This document shows, in pieces, positions 46,052 to 58,845 of a DNA stretch of 64,000 nucleotides (position 1 is the stretch's first letter; the number at the start of each line of letters is the position of its first letter). A model generated the notes under the pieces. It had not been told where the DNA came from. It saw only the letters and a program-made list of their open reading frames with translations, and did not search any database. The stretch is from Pegea sp. RAD2-039 (lineage: Eukaryota; Chordata; Thaliacea; Salpida; Salpidae). Location of the stretch: positions 62,001 to 126,000 of the forward strand of contig JAQGEQ010000350.1 of assembly GCA_034620365.1 (NCBI GenBank). Direction: 5' to 3'. Made by a program: the position numbers and the translations under genes.

Positions 46052-49000
46052 CTGAAATTCGAAATTTATTAAATGTTTTCACTTTAAACAACTATAAACT
46101 AAAATAAAGTTAGAAATAATATCTGATTAAATTATTTTATTAAATTTTACTCCAATTAAACTATTGTGTAATGATTAGTAACTACATGTTGCTGAAAATA
46201 TAAAAGGAATAAAATTATATCACCATTTTGTTTCTTAGGTAGACAATCTCAAAATATAAGCACAATTTATCTATCTAGTAGTCACTAGATTAACAGGTAT
46301 CTGCAAAGAATTTATTTAAAAAACATTTTTTATTTCTATTTTAAATTTTTTATTAAAAATTCAAATTCTAACACTAAACACTTTTTAAATCAATTTTTAA
46401 ACAAATAAAACTAATTTTAATGTTACGTGATACGCTAACAGTATTTTACAGCTTATTTAAATTAAACTGACAAATTGTAAAAAACCCAGCAACAATTAAA
46501 CAATTAATAACAACATTTTAAAATATTTTAAACAAAAATCAGATATCTTTAAAAATATAGAAACATATAATGATTTCAAGTTGATATTAATTAATCAATA
46601 ATAAGAAATAAGATTTTAAACTATTAATATAAACATTTTAATAACAATGATCATTATCAGAAAAAACTCCAAAATATTTTCTAAAAATTACAGAAATTTG
46701 TAAACTACTAACTGTATAACTAGTCAGTAAGGTTAAAGACATCATTACTTTTGCTTTTATATAACTGAGTTTATGAAAATTAGTACAAAAATAAAATAAA
46801 TAAATTCAAGAAGAAAATTTATCATAGTATTAATTAAAAGTACTTCTAATATTCATTAAAAATATAAAACTATATTTAAAAAAGTGATAACTTTAAAATA
46901 TAAAACAATATCATCAAGAATATAAAGTTATCAATATACATAAATAGATATAAAACTACTATATAAATAATATTACGTATAAGTCTCAAAGATAATTTTA
47001 TATAAAAAAAAATGTTTATTAGATGAATTAAATCTAAAAAAATAGTATAAATAAAAGTAAAACAAAAAACTGAGCAATAAACAAATATTTTCCATTATTT
47101 ATGGAAAAAATTACAATAAGTTTCAATAGTAATATTTGAAACTCAAAATAACTTATCAAAAAATTAATTTTATTTGAAAACACAATAAAGTTTAATATTA
47201 AAACCTAGTAAAAGTTTTAAGAGAAAATGTAGTTTTGGAGTTGAAAATATTTCTTGTTTGAATTTTTTTTACAAAATTGTCAAATAAATAAACAAAAATA
47301 CTAATTTCAAAAAAATATTTGACTAGGTAAAAATTCTAAAAAATGCTCAAAAACCTTTAAAAGAATACACTAAAATACAAAAAAACACATATTAATAAAA
47401 TAAACAAACTTCATTTACAAACGAGTTAAAATTAGAAAATAAATTGAGAAATTAGCTTTAGAAGAAGAAAATAAAGTAAAACAGATACAGAAAAGTATAT
47501 TTACGGCAAAAACGTCAGGGACTATTTACTGTTTCGCCCATGTAGACAAAAACAACTGATATATAATTTATTTTCTTGACCACAAAACCCTTGGGACTAG
47601 CTTAACAGTACTTATATGTATGGCTACTATGAAATCTCAAAAAGGTATTCTGAAGTTGAAAAAAAAACTTTATTCCTTAGTAGACAGTTAGAGCAAGGTT
47701 TTTTTTGACAAACTATAGTCGGTAACACCTTTAATAAAATCAAACTTTATTATTCGTTTAGCGCATGACTGCAGATGATGAAATTTCAAAATAATCAGAA
47801 AAACGTTTGTTATAAACAAATAATACTTATCTTAGGGTAATTTTTGTGGATATACATTAAAATTCAAATAAAGTTATTCTATTTTAAATGCTTCATTTTA
47901 AATATTCACCTGACCAGCATAAAAAATGTAACGTTTATTAGTTACATATAAAATAGTAAATCACTAGAGTATTAACGGTTATTAGTAATTCAATCCTAAT
48001 TATTCTAATCTAAAAATAAGTTAATTCTACAATAAAAGGTTTGTTGTGTTTACAACCTTGGCACTCATTGTGTTCAAATTTTGATTGTCGAAAAAATTTC
48101 TTCAGAAAAAGATCCTTTGTAGTAATTGTAATTTGCTGTACAATTGCAACGCATAGCTGCAGCTGATAAATTATACAGCTCTTATAGCTAATAGAAAACA
48201 AAATGAATGCAGAAAGATAATGAAAGAGTCGTAAGTATCACAGTTTAACATGGATTAAAGTAAAAAAATAAAAAGAATGTAAAGGCATAGATAAAATATA
48301 AATTTATTTATTTATTAAATCATAAATAAAAAATACTAAATAATTAAATAAATGAAGAAACTGACAGCTTTATATCTCACTCGTCAAAAAAATAGCTTAA
48401 ATCATTTTTTTAAAAATTTTTAAAGAAGGTCATCCATTTTGATGTAGTGATGGAGTTCGGAAGATAAATCCAAACTGAAATAAAAAAGTTGTTTACTGTT
48501 TGCCTTTCGGAAAAAAATTCTAGAACTGAAATTTTTGCGTGAAAGTTATGGTTTTTTTTTTGAACAAAGTAATGTTGAATATCGGTTATGTCATGATTAT
48601 AATGTATTTAGAATTGTTTAATAACTAGACGCTGAACATTATGGTTACATTATTTTATAAAGATTTTCCCTAAAATTTTAAGCCAAAATACTATAAGTCC
48701 ATAACAGCATGTTGTGAATTACTTTAGCTATTTTAATGCTATCTTTAATAAATATGCGATTTACTAGTCAACTAATTTTCTGTAAATTGTCACCAGAAAT
48801 GCTGCGTTTTCATAAATTATGTTCCGCTGATTATTTATTTTATCTTTTTAAAGCAACAAATGAGTCTTGATGATTGAGAACTTGTTATGTTTAAATTAAA
48901 ATTAGATAGTTTAGCAAATCTTAAGGTTTTATTTTTCATAACTTTATTTTAGCTTTATTTTGGATTTTATAAATTCTTTTCACACATAACTAATTAAATT

Positions 49001-49446
49001 AATTGGATTTCTTAAAGTTAAGTCTGAATTGTAAATTGAAATACAGTTAGTAGCAGTAAAAAGTTAAACTTGTTTATCTTTATGAAAAGAATTTCTTTAT
49101 TTATTTAATTTCTATTTTATTCAGAAAATCTTTTTTTTAATCTTACTTTCATTGTAAAAGTAGTTTATTAATCAGTTATAGTTGTTAACTTCAAATTTCA
49201 AAGAAATTAGATATGACTTTTTACTGTTATTATCTATTTCTTCTTGAAATATAAATAAATATTAGAATTTGGTGATACAATTACAAATAAAAAATTTTAT
49301 ATTTATTTAGTTAATTCAAAATAGCATCTTATACTTTTTGAAGTTTAAAATTCATCTATTTAAATGGTTTAAAACTTTTATCTTTTATTGTTTTCTCCAG
49401 ATACTTGAATGCCAACCTCTTGGACAGCTTTTTATTTGATAAGATA
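46052..49446. other. AT-rich intergenic sequence, divergent promoters
   Basis: About 3.4 kb with extremely low GC and many A/T runs, between the divergent calcineurin B (-) and AVL9 (+) genes. It must contain both promoters and the missing first exon of calcineurin B. A pyrimidine-rich acceptor ending near 49400 (TTTTCTCCAG) implies a 5' UTR intron for AVL9. No other gene is seen. Confidence 0.5.
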
Positions 49447-51414
49447 ATGTCTGATAATGTAGTTTTGCATATAGTGTTAGTTGGGTTTCATCATAAGAAA
49501 GGGTGTCAAGTTGAATTTTCATATCCTCCCCTGATCCAAGGAGCTGATTCTGATAGCTCCCAACTTCCGGAAGAATGGAAGTATCTTCCTTTTCTTGCAC
49601 TTCCTGATGGAGCTCACAATTTTAGCGAAGATAATACTTTTTTTCACCTTCCACCTAGAGCTGAGTATAAATCACAAACGACTGTGTTTGCTGTCAGCTG
49701 TTATCGACAGATTGCAACAAACTTATTAAAAAATAAGGATATTGATGTGACCAGAGGTACAGTCCAGAAGAGTGTTGTAGTCTTAACTCAAGAACCTGTA
49801 TTTGGATTATTATTAGTCAAACTTAAGATGATTACTCAAGCCTATTTTGAAGAAAAAGATTTTTCTAAAAAAGAGATTTTGATAGAAGTTTATAATCATA
49901 TTAATTTATCAATTTGTAAAGATAAGATTACAAACAAATCTTTCGGACTTTCAGCTCAATCTCTTATTTCACAATTCCATCATAAAATTGTGATGCTTTT
50001 TAAACTAATGCTTTTAGAAAAACGAGTTTTGTTTTATGCTACTCCAGTCAATAAGTTAGTTGAAGGTATAATGGCTTTGTTATCTCTATTTCCTGATATG
50101 ATTGAAAATGGTTTAAAATATTGCACAGTAAAATCAAAACCGGAGAAAGCTAGTGTAACTACTGATCAAGATTCAGAAAATGTAGATTTAGATGAAAAAA
50201 TAAAGGAAATATCTAAAGAACAAGTTATAGATGATTCAATTGATCAAAATAATATAAAGAATGATGAAGATATTGAATCAAATCATGTTGAATCATCTGA
50301 AGGTTATTTATTATCTTCATTAGATGATGATAATCAGATGGATTCTTTACCCAGTAACTCAGGAATCTCAAACATTGCCTCAACTTTATCATCTAAATTT
50401 GGTTCTTTATCAGCTGCACTAACTTCTACATTTGCTAATACAGATGATTTAAATATTTCAATATTTTTTTCCCAACAAGATCTAGAAGATGACAACACAG
50501 AAGATGAAGCTTCAAGAATTAGTTTTGAGAACTCAAGACTCGAATTAAAGTCTGACTCACCAGCAAAACCAAGTTTTAATAAAAAGAAGTCAACTCCAAT
50601 TGACTCTATAACAGACCCTAGCTTTAATATCCCCAAACCAATAATTGACTTTCCTGAACAAAGGCTTCATGAGGCACTGAACCACAACCAACTTGGTTTT
50701 CCTTTATCAATTTTTACTGAGGGTTATTTATGTTTACCTTATATATGTCTTCAACAGTATGATGAATTAACTTCTAACTATTCAAGAGGTTTTGTAGCTG
50801 GTGCAAGCAACATGCTGTTTACTACTCAACAGAATCTAGTTGATGTTGTTGTTGATATGGATTCAAATGAACTGATTATTAGAGACCCAACTTTAAAAAG
50901 AGCTCTTCATCTTTCTGCTGCTGATCTCAGATTTGCTGACTTCTTAGTTGCAAATGTAAAAGATGATATTGAAGATGATGAAGCTAAATTAATGAGTTCA
51001 ACTAACTGGGAAGGAGGTGATGAATGGATCCAGGCACAATTTGCAAATTATCTTACTGCTATGATTGCTGTGTCTTTACCACGAGAAGGTGGCTCTAAAG
51101 ATGTTCAAGACTTTAATGAAATATTTATGAAAATTTGGAGAAATACTAATAATTATCATTGTTGGCTACAAGGAAAGCATACTGAGATCTATAATATTAA
51201 ACCTTCACACCCTTTTCAAGCTCAGTATACAATGAATGATATGAAGCTTCGATTACATCATAACCTTCATGGAAGTGAAAAAGGTCGTAAAATTGAAGAT
51301 GTGATGAATAATGCAAACCAAGCGGTTGTGAATTCCGGCAAAGCTGTTGGATCTGCATTTGTATCAGCTAAATCAGCATTTAGTTCCTGGTTATCTGAAA
51401 AGAAAAACAGATAG
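49447..51414 (+). CDS. AVL9: AVL9 late secretory trafficking protein, single coding exon
   Basis: 655 residues in one exon from the chosen start (MSDNVVLHIVLVGFHHKKGC), against 648 in human AVL9. The frame stays open to an ATG at 49405, but family members begin just before VLHIV and a splice acceptor lies near 49400, so 49447 is preferred. Conserved blocks include FSYPPLI, PEEWKYLPFLALPDGAHN, SCYRQI, AYFEEKDFS, LLEKRVLFY, GYLCLPYICLQQ, RGFVAGASN, ADLRFADFLV, WEGGDEWIQAQFA and HPFQAQYTMNDMKLR. The middle (about 230-400) is acidic and poorly conserved, as in other members. AVL9 is a DENN-related protein needed for late Golgi-to-surface transport and cell polarity. The missing coding introns are unusual beside its neighbours. 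AATAAA is at 51732-51737. Confidence 0.95.
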   Translation: MSDNVVLHIVLVGFHHKKGCQVEFSYPPLIQGADSDSSQLPEEWKYLPFLALPDGAHNFSEDNTFFHLPPRAEYKSQTTVFAVSCYRQIATNLLKNKDIDVTRGTVQKSVVVLTQEPVFGLLLVKLKMITQAYFEEKDFSKKEILIEVYNHINLSICKDKITNKSFGLSAQSLISQFHHKIVMLFKLMLLEKRVLFYATPVNKLVEGIMALLSLFPDMIENGLKYCTVKSKPEKASVTTDQDSENVDLDEKIKEISKEQVIDDSIDQNNIKNDEDIESNHVESSEGYLLSSLDDDNQMDSLPSNSGISNIASTLSSKFGSLSAALTSTFANTDDLNISIFFSQQDLEDDNTEDEASRISFENSRLELKSDSPAKPSFNKKKSTPIDSITDPSFNIPKPIIDFPEQRLHEALNHNQLGFPLSIFTEGYLCLPYICLQQYDELTSNYSRGFVAGASNMLFTTQQNLVDVVVDMDSNELIIRDPTLKRALHLSAADLRFADFLVANVKDDIEDDEAKLMSSTNWEGGDEWIQAQFANYLTAMIAVSLPREGGSKDVQDFNEIFMKIWRNTNNYHCWLQGKHTEIYNIKPSHPFQAQYTMNDMKLRLHHNLHGSEKGRKIEDVMNNANQAVVNSGKAVGSAFVSAKSAFSSWLSEKKNR

Positions 51415-51731
51415 CACAAACAAATATTTGATTCTGATTTTCTTGTAGCTCAAAACTAAAAAATCATTGTTGATAAAAGATTTATGTCAAATCCAACATT
51501 TATATCATTCAAGTATTGATCTATTATTTATATAGTCAACAGTTGTATATTTTCTTATTTGTAACTTACTATTTTGTCCTTATACTTTTTACTATACTAG
51601 AATAATTAGTGATTTAAAACAAATCAAAGCTTGTATACTATTAAACTTGTGTTTATTGGAAAATTAATTAATTGTTGTCAGCCTATTAAATTGGTTTTCA
51701 TTTGTCATGTTTATGTTGTGGTTTTATGTTT

Positions 51732-51737
51732 AATAAA
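51732..51737 (+). promoter_or_regulatory. poly(A) signal of AVL9
   Basis: AATAAA about 320 bases past the AVL9 stop codon. Confidence 0.5.
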
Positions 51738-52303
51738 TTTCTGTTATTTAACTAAAATTTTTTGATTCATTTTATGGTGAGAACAAAACAATTTCTTCTC
51801 GACTAAAAATAATGATTTAATAATAATATTATAAATAAGAAAACATTGATAATATGTTGAATTAATTTTAGTTCATTTTATTTATTTTATTATTTATTAT
51901 GCTTAATCATTTTACTATTCAATCAATCTTTTTTTATTTACAGTCATAAGTAGCTATTTATCTTAAAAACAAAAAAAAATTTACTTTTTTTACTTTTTGA
52001 AAAAGGAATTTTATCATAAGTCCATTTTGTTGGGAAGAATCAATTGTTTCAACAACAACTTTTTAAACCAAAAACTTTATGATTGGATGATAAAATTAGA
52101 AATTGTCTTTAATTGAAATAAAAACAAAGCTATCATCTTTTCGACTTATGCAATTTAATTTATGTTTTAATTATTGTTAAGTACAAACTTTATTAAATGT
52201 ATTTGTAGTGACAATTGTTTCTTTTTTTCTAAATTATTTTTTCTGTTTGAATAGGAAATTTGGTAGAATATTTGAAGTAAATGAAGATTTGTTTGGGTTC
52301 ATC
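51738..52303. other. intergenic/5' flank of focadhesin
   Basis: About 570 bp, AT-rich, without a gene. TTTGAATAG at 52244-52252 could be a 5' UTR splice acceptor for the focadhesin transcript. Confidence 0.45.
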
Positions 52304-55300
52304 ATGAATAAACACTATTCACTACTGTCACGTGACTTGGATAAAACTTATGCAATTGTTGCTAAGAAACTACAACAAGATAATTCAGATGTTTCTAACA
52401 TCCACTTCCAAAAACTCCTCAAGAACATCTCACATCCCGGTGATCAGGTTCTTGATAGTTGCTCGAGGGAACTACTTTTTCAACTTCTTCAAAATAATTT
52501 CATCTCGCATCATAAACTTATCTCTGAAATCCTTAATATCTTCCCATTCGCAAAAGATCAAACTTCCCTGATCCTGCTCTTGCTCCGAGTCCTCAAGCAT
52601 CAATTTCACTCTGATCCAACCTCCCAATATCCCGGAAGCTCTGAGATCAATCACAAGTCTTCTTACTCGATCTCATCACCGACTCATCCTCTTATCTCCC
52701 TTCTCGTCTCGCATCCGTCTTCTTGGACTCCCATCGTCATAGCAATCAAGTCCGCTCTTCTCCAAACTGATGACGTCATCTTACTCACGCATCTTCTTCG
52801 CCCTTTTCTTCTTTACGCGCTTTGCTTTCAACATCGCGACGCGGTAGTGACGTCACAGAAGATCTTCCTCATCCACTCATTCATCAACAACTTCTCTTCA
52901 TCACCAAAACATCGATCCTTTCTCGATCTTCTCATTCGATCTCTTCCTCTTACCAACATCCCTATCACCTTCATCCCTCAAATCATCGATGACGTCATCA
53001 CCGCTTTACCTCGCTGCCAAACGTCATCAGAAACAATCCTTCAACTCCACTTCTACCTCCTCTCACTTCTTGATCGCATTGATAGCGATGCGACGCGCAT
53101 ATACGTCATCAAGCTGATCCAAAAATCGCTGCCTACGTCACCACCTACGTCATCACTTCTTGTGCTATCGCGCTGGATTTGTTCATCTTCACCACAGCTG
53201 CTCTTCCATCTCCTCCAACTTGTTAAGATCATTGTGATCAATCTTCCGGAAGATCAACTCCAGATGCTCCTTCCTCTGAAGATTGCGCTCCTTCAACTCC
53301 TCTCTTACAGAAAATCACGCTCTTTTCTCACGACTACTGATGACGTCATCAAAACGATGAAGCTAGTCGACGATCGACTTCAACAAATGACGTCATCACC
53401 GCGCGATGTTCCTACACTGTTATCTGCTCCTTTCATCTTGCCCTGCTTCACTGAGCTCGCTTCACTGTGTGACGTCATCTTTATAGATGCAACTGGTCGC
53501 TATGATGAAAGCGAGAAGAAGCTGTTGACATACATACGAATGACGTCATCACCACATCATCAGATCGCGACTACTCTAGTCATCAATGCACTAATCATCA
53601 ACAGAGTCTTTTATCATCACATGACATCACGTGACAACCATCACTCCCTGTTGCACCTTCTTACGATCCTCGCCACGTATTACCCACCAACCATACATCT
53701 TTCGCTTCCTTCGCTGCTCTACGTCATCAAAAAAGCGCCTCAAATAGCTCCACGCGTCTTCCACACGCTCCCTTATCTTGTTACGGATCAGCACTGCGTT
53801 GCACCTCTTCTCAAACTCATTCGTGACCTTTCTACTTCACCCCACACGCTTCCTGATGCTCTACGCATGTGTCACGTGACCTGGAAACGCGAATCGCGCT
53901 GCTACTCGCACCTACAAAAACTCCTCGCCGCCTCATCTCACCTCACTACACTTCGCACCTTTATTGTTCGCGATGTTTGTGACGTCAATGCTTTGCGTCA
54001 TGCTGGTGACATGCTTTCTGTCATCGATGACGTCATCAACACGCGCCCACATCCAGGAGTTGTAGCACTTGCTGTCGATGGACTTCGCGCGCTTTGTCAA
54101 CAGGAAGTGCTCTCTATTGCCTCCGTGTGGCAGCGAGTGCTTCAACTTCCCACTTCCGTATTTGTGGATACAGTGAGTGCAACTTCTCTCTTACGTCTAC
54201 TCTCAATTGTTCCACAACTTCAATCCTCGGATTCTTCTTTCCTAATCTTTCGAGAAGAAGCGATCCGCTGGATTTGGGAGCAAACATCTTCTGATGATCC
54301 TGCCATCCGCAGCAACTCTCTCCTTGCTCTTGCTTCGTTCCAGTTGAGTGATTTCAAAGTCGGTCACCTTCCGCTCGAACTTCGACCTCCTAAACCGGAA
54401 TTAGAACCGGAATTAGAACCGGAAGTCGACTTCGAGCAAACGCCTATTTCTGGTGACGTCATTGTCAAGTTGGTTGCCAACTTAGCAACTACTAGCAACG
54501 CGGAACAAACCGTATTTTTGCTTACACGTCACTTTCACTGCGAACTTGAAGACCTTCCACGTGACATCCGAACACGCGCGCTACGATCTGCTCATCACCA
54601 TGACAACAGCGGTGGCAACCCGCTGAGTGAAATTCCTGATTTCATGTTGAAGTCATACGAGAAGAACAAACAGTCGAGTCTCCGCTCCATCTTTGCTACA
54701 TCCTTGCTTATGACCTACAATCCTCAACTACAACGTGATAAGTCTGGTGACGTCATCAGGGCGTCGATGGTCGCGAAGGGACGCGGATTTCATCGGATGT
54801 TGTCTGGGTTCCTTTCTGAAGTGATCCTAGATCCTAAAGGATGGCAGAGCATCTTATCTTCATCGCACTCCTGGTGTGTCTTCATCAAGAGATGTTTCAA
54901 CTCAGTGATGGAGGGAAGAGTCACCGAACTTCGGATGCAGTTGGAAGATGAAGATGCAGATGTAGAAGACATCCAGTTCAAAGTGAGGACCGCAGGTCTG
55001 TGGACCAGGGACAAGTTACTGGAAGTATTGAAGACTTCTTCAAAAGAAACATCGAGTATGCAGGGTAACTCAATGATGGGGCTAGCAGGTTTGATTGAAG
55101 TGGTTGTAGGAAGTGAGGCGACGACCGTAGAGGAAGATAGTGGTTACGTTGGTAACGATAGATGGGTCTTACAGGCTTGTGATACGATTTTATCTGCTGT
55201 TTATTGTGGGTATGAAACTTCAAGTCGAATATTTAGTTGGTGTCAGTATCGGTCTGTTTCAAACACTGGCAAGTTGACTACTACTCAAATTGGTCGTATT

Positions 55301-58005
55301 AGTGCCATGCACTCGATGGTTAGTTGTATTAAAGCCTTGGTCAATGTTGATAGTGGTCGAGTTTGTCGTCTTCTTGCTTGCTTGATCAGTTTTATTGAAG
55401 GATCTAATCTGAAGGACTTATCATCAAATTTAAAACTTCATATGACTTTATGTTGTGGACGAGTTTTTGCTTGCTTACAATCTGATGGTAGATACAATTC
55501 ATTAATCAATTCAAAAGCTACATCTTATATTGATCAATGTACTCGTCTCATCATTCAACAATCCAACAGAGATTTTGAGAAAGAGCAAGATTTATCTAGT
55601 GATGAAGATATGGATTTAAGTGATCTTGATGAAGATGATATTTGTGAAGTTCGTCTGAATTTCATTATTGCTTCTTGTCAACTTGCTTCAACACTATTTA
55701 GTACAAGTCGTACCGAAACCCACCAACTTGCCATACAACTCCAATCGTCGCTGCAAAACTATCTTTTTAGTTTCAACAACTTGAGTAGCATCAACTGCAA
55801 GATTGCTTGCTCAATGCTTGTACTAATCACAATAAGTGGTAAGTTCTAATCAAACCTCACACTAATCACTTTTTCAAACTTGTATTTGTACTTCAGGTTG
55901 GAAAAGTGGTTTTGTATCCAACGCTGATATGCAACAAGTAGTGAAGTTTGTAGAAAAGAATCATCACAGCTCACCTAATGATGTTGTACTGAATGAATGT
56001 TTGGGAATTTTATTCAACACTTGTGCTTCTGATATTGTTCTACAACAACAACAAACATCCGATAAATGGGAAGATATTACTTCAAATAAACGAGTAGCTA
56101 CTAAAGTTAAAATAAGTGCTCTTGCTGGTCTTGCTGCTTCTGTTGGTTCTGAAAGTGTTTATATGTCTTATCATATAACTGAAAATCAACTTTCCAAACA
56201 AGTCAAAGAACGTTTGATGAAAGTTGTCAAGGTAACATGTGTTGATCAATTGTAACTTTTCAATTTTAACAAAGTTTTTTCTGCCACCTTTCAAATTGCT
56301 TTTTATCTTTTTCTATTTTGTTCTTCAAGTATATTTTGATAGAATATTTGCTTACTTAGAAACCTCAGAAAATTCATTCAACAAATTTCCTGTAAAACTT
56401 CAAATATTTTAGAAATGAAATTTAACAATTTGTTTCTGTAACCACTTTCAGTTGCAACTTTAAAATTATCTAAAATGTAAACAAAAGTTATTTTTTTAAT
56501 TTCAAATCTAAAAGAACCACAGAAACATGATTTGATTAAATCTTTTACTCTTTGATATACTTGCTAATGTACCACTTCAGTTGTAGCAAGGAAATGTGGT
56601 TTTCTCAGAAAGCTGTTTTCAGATGTAACTACATTTAAATACTTACAAAAGAATTCTCTTTCTTATTTTCTTGGATTTCTAGTCAACTAGCAACTTGATT
56701 TTTTTGTTTCAGTTGATAAGAGCGAACATTCAACCCGGGAAAGATGTTGCAATCACCGGCAAAGCAGTCTCTCTTCTATCTCGTCTCTATCTATCATATG
56801 AAGTTTTGGCTCAAATATCTTCATCAAAATTACCACGTGACTTGCGATATTTAAATGAGAATAGTGTCTTAAGATCATCGTTCGATTTGATGTTGAAATC
56901 TGCATCCACTGATCCTGGATCTGTTGCTGTTCTTCAATCATTTGCACAAGTTGCTCCTCACTTCACACTACCTCTTGTTGATTGGGAACAAATCTTCTCT
57001 CAGCATCTTGCATCTTCCTCTTCATATAAGATTGCAATCTCTCAATCACATGAAAACTCTTCTTGCTCATCTGCTCTTAACAACATCATCATCTCATCAA
57101 ATCTAACTCCTTCAGATCGATGTTTTTGTTATTCAAATCTCTCAATCTTTGCCAAATTCTGTTCCGTCGACTCTTTTATCTCTCTAATGAAACTGGTTGA
57201 TGAAGATTTGGATAATGACGTCACTAGCTTTGTTGAATCCTTCTTCGAAGGACTCGTCGTGTTGCTAGACAACCAAAGCGTCACTACTCAACCCTACTTC
57301 ACCCGTTTACAGGATTCCATTCGCAAAAGTTACTTGCTGATGCCTGTGTTAGGTTGCAAGCAGTCGTGGTCCCTATTGTCCACCTCTATCAGCAAGATGG
57401 GACTGACCATTTCACAATTTGTCTCACATCAACAAGTTGCCACTTGTGGGTCACCTGAGAGGACATTACGGTTGTACTATGAAGAAGTTATCAGTAAAAA
57501 ATCAAACTTGTATGATCATATGACGGTAGTGACGTCATGTACGCGTCGCCCTCATCTATGCGCTGCAATGATCGCTGCTTGTTGTCAAGTGATGTCATTT
57601 AAAGATCATGTCACGTGGTTACATCACGTGATTGGGACATGCAAACATTTGCATCAAGCAAATTTCTTCTTTAATATATTCGCTGTTAGTGTCCACGTGA
57701 TGAGCTGCAGATTGAAAGATGAAGAGTCGGTGAAGACCTCATCACTGTTTCAACTTGCTGATCATCTCTGTGAGATTGCTCTTCAAATGCTTAACGCTAA
57801 TCTTCATCACTTATTGAGCACTAAACCGTGGATGTGTGACGTCAGTGATGACGTCATTACATGGCTTCTTTATTTAAGATGTGAAATTGGTGAAATAGAT
57901 GAATATTTGATGAATGATGTCAATAGAGTTTTAATGATGCTACACACAAATGAGATGATGAAATTTGAAGCTTCTAGACAATTCATCTCTTCCAACTTTC
58001 TCTAA
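52304..58005 (+). CDS. FOCAD: focadhesin, complete, three coding exons
   Basis: Exons 52304-55838, 55897-56231 and 56713-58005 give 1720 residues, against about 1800 in human focadhesin. The start MNKHYSLLSRDLDKTY was chosen over an ATG at 52208 because a likely splice acceptor at 52252 separates them. The chain is a run of helical repeats. The C-terminal half aligns by eye with focadhesin: GNSMMGLAGL, RIFSWCQYRSVS (human FSWCQYKSYSG), DLRYLNENSVLRSSF and PLVDWEQIFS. Human focadhesin is a large adaptor linked to focal adhesions and to stability of the SKI complex. The 3.5-kb first exon is clearly richer in G+C than its surroundings and packed with GATGACGTCATC-like words, read as DDVI, TSS or RHH depending on frame. 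A short ELEPELEPEV repeat is at about residue 700. AATAAA is at 58086-58091. Confidence 0.88.
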
Positions 58006-58085
58006 ATTCTTCATTCATTTCAACTTCATTTCTTTCTGTCAACTTTTTGTGGATGTCTCAAACATCAAAGGAAACTTTTTGATAA

Positions 58086-58091
58086 AATAAA
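58086..58091 (+). promoter_or_regulatory. poly(A) signal of focadhesin
   Basis: AATAAA 80 bases after the focadhesin stop codon. Confidence 0.6.
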
Positions 58092-58530
58092 CAAAATTTG
58101 GTTTGTGTGAAGATTTGAAATATCTAACTTCTAGCTGTTTGGTAATCGCTTCTCTGTCATTCAACAATATCAACGAAATTTCTACAACTATTAAATAGTT
58201 CATTTGATTTTATAATTTTATTTCGAATTCTCGTAGTACAAATAGCAAATTGAATATTTATATTTTACGATCTGAATAAATGACTTAGTTTACGTTTTAA
58301 CTTCATATTTTTTTGTTTGGCTGGTTATTAAAATAAAACAGAAAAAGTTGTAGAAACCGAAGTGATGAAATTATTTGTCAAAAGATCACCGGATTAAATA
58401 AATGTTAAATTTAGGTAATGAGAAAAGGAATATCAATTCGAATTTACTTTTGATAAATATATCAGATTTTTACTGAAAACTAATTTTAGAAATTTATATA
58501 AAAATACATAGAAATAATCTGATTATCAGA

Positions 58531-58845
58531 ATCAACTAAATATCACTGAAAACGACATTCTTCTAATTGAAAAGAACGCTGAAACGAAAAAACCGAAACC
58601 TCGTGTTCCATTAATCGATTTTTCTAGTGTGCAGGTAACAACCACATGTTTGCTAATATCAATTATACAAATTGGTTCTTTAAAATATAAAGGTTCCAGG
58701 AAGTACTTCATCAGCGGTTTCTACATCATCAGTAGATGCAGCAGCTGACTCTGAAAGTGTTCAAGCTGTAGCCAGTCGCATCCTCAACGACCCAAATGCT
58801 CTTGCGTTGCTTCGTGAAAGGAACCCTGAACTTGCCAGTGCCCTT
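58531..58845 (+). pseudogene. partial genomic copy of the DDI gene
   Basis: 315 bp that match 1173-1487 without gaps and with two mismatches, both C in the original and T in the copy. The copied block covers the end of DDI exon 1, all of intron 1 and most of exon 2, so it was made from DNA rather than mRNA. There is no start codon, promoter or continuation: the match stops abruptly at both ends in unrelated AT-rich sequence. It cannot make a DDI protein. A mis-assembly is possible and should be excluded. Confidence 0.95.

Noticed and set aside
52208-52303. Upstream ATG of focadhesin at 52208
   Set aside because: A likely 3' splice site at 52252 lies between it and the conserved region, and the extra N-terminus is a run of Phe/Leu residues from T-rich DNA.
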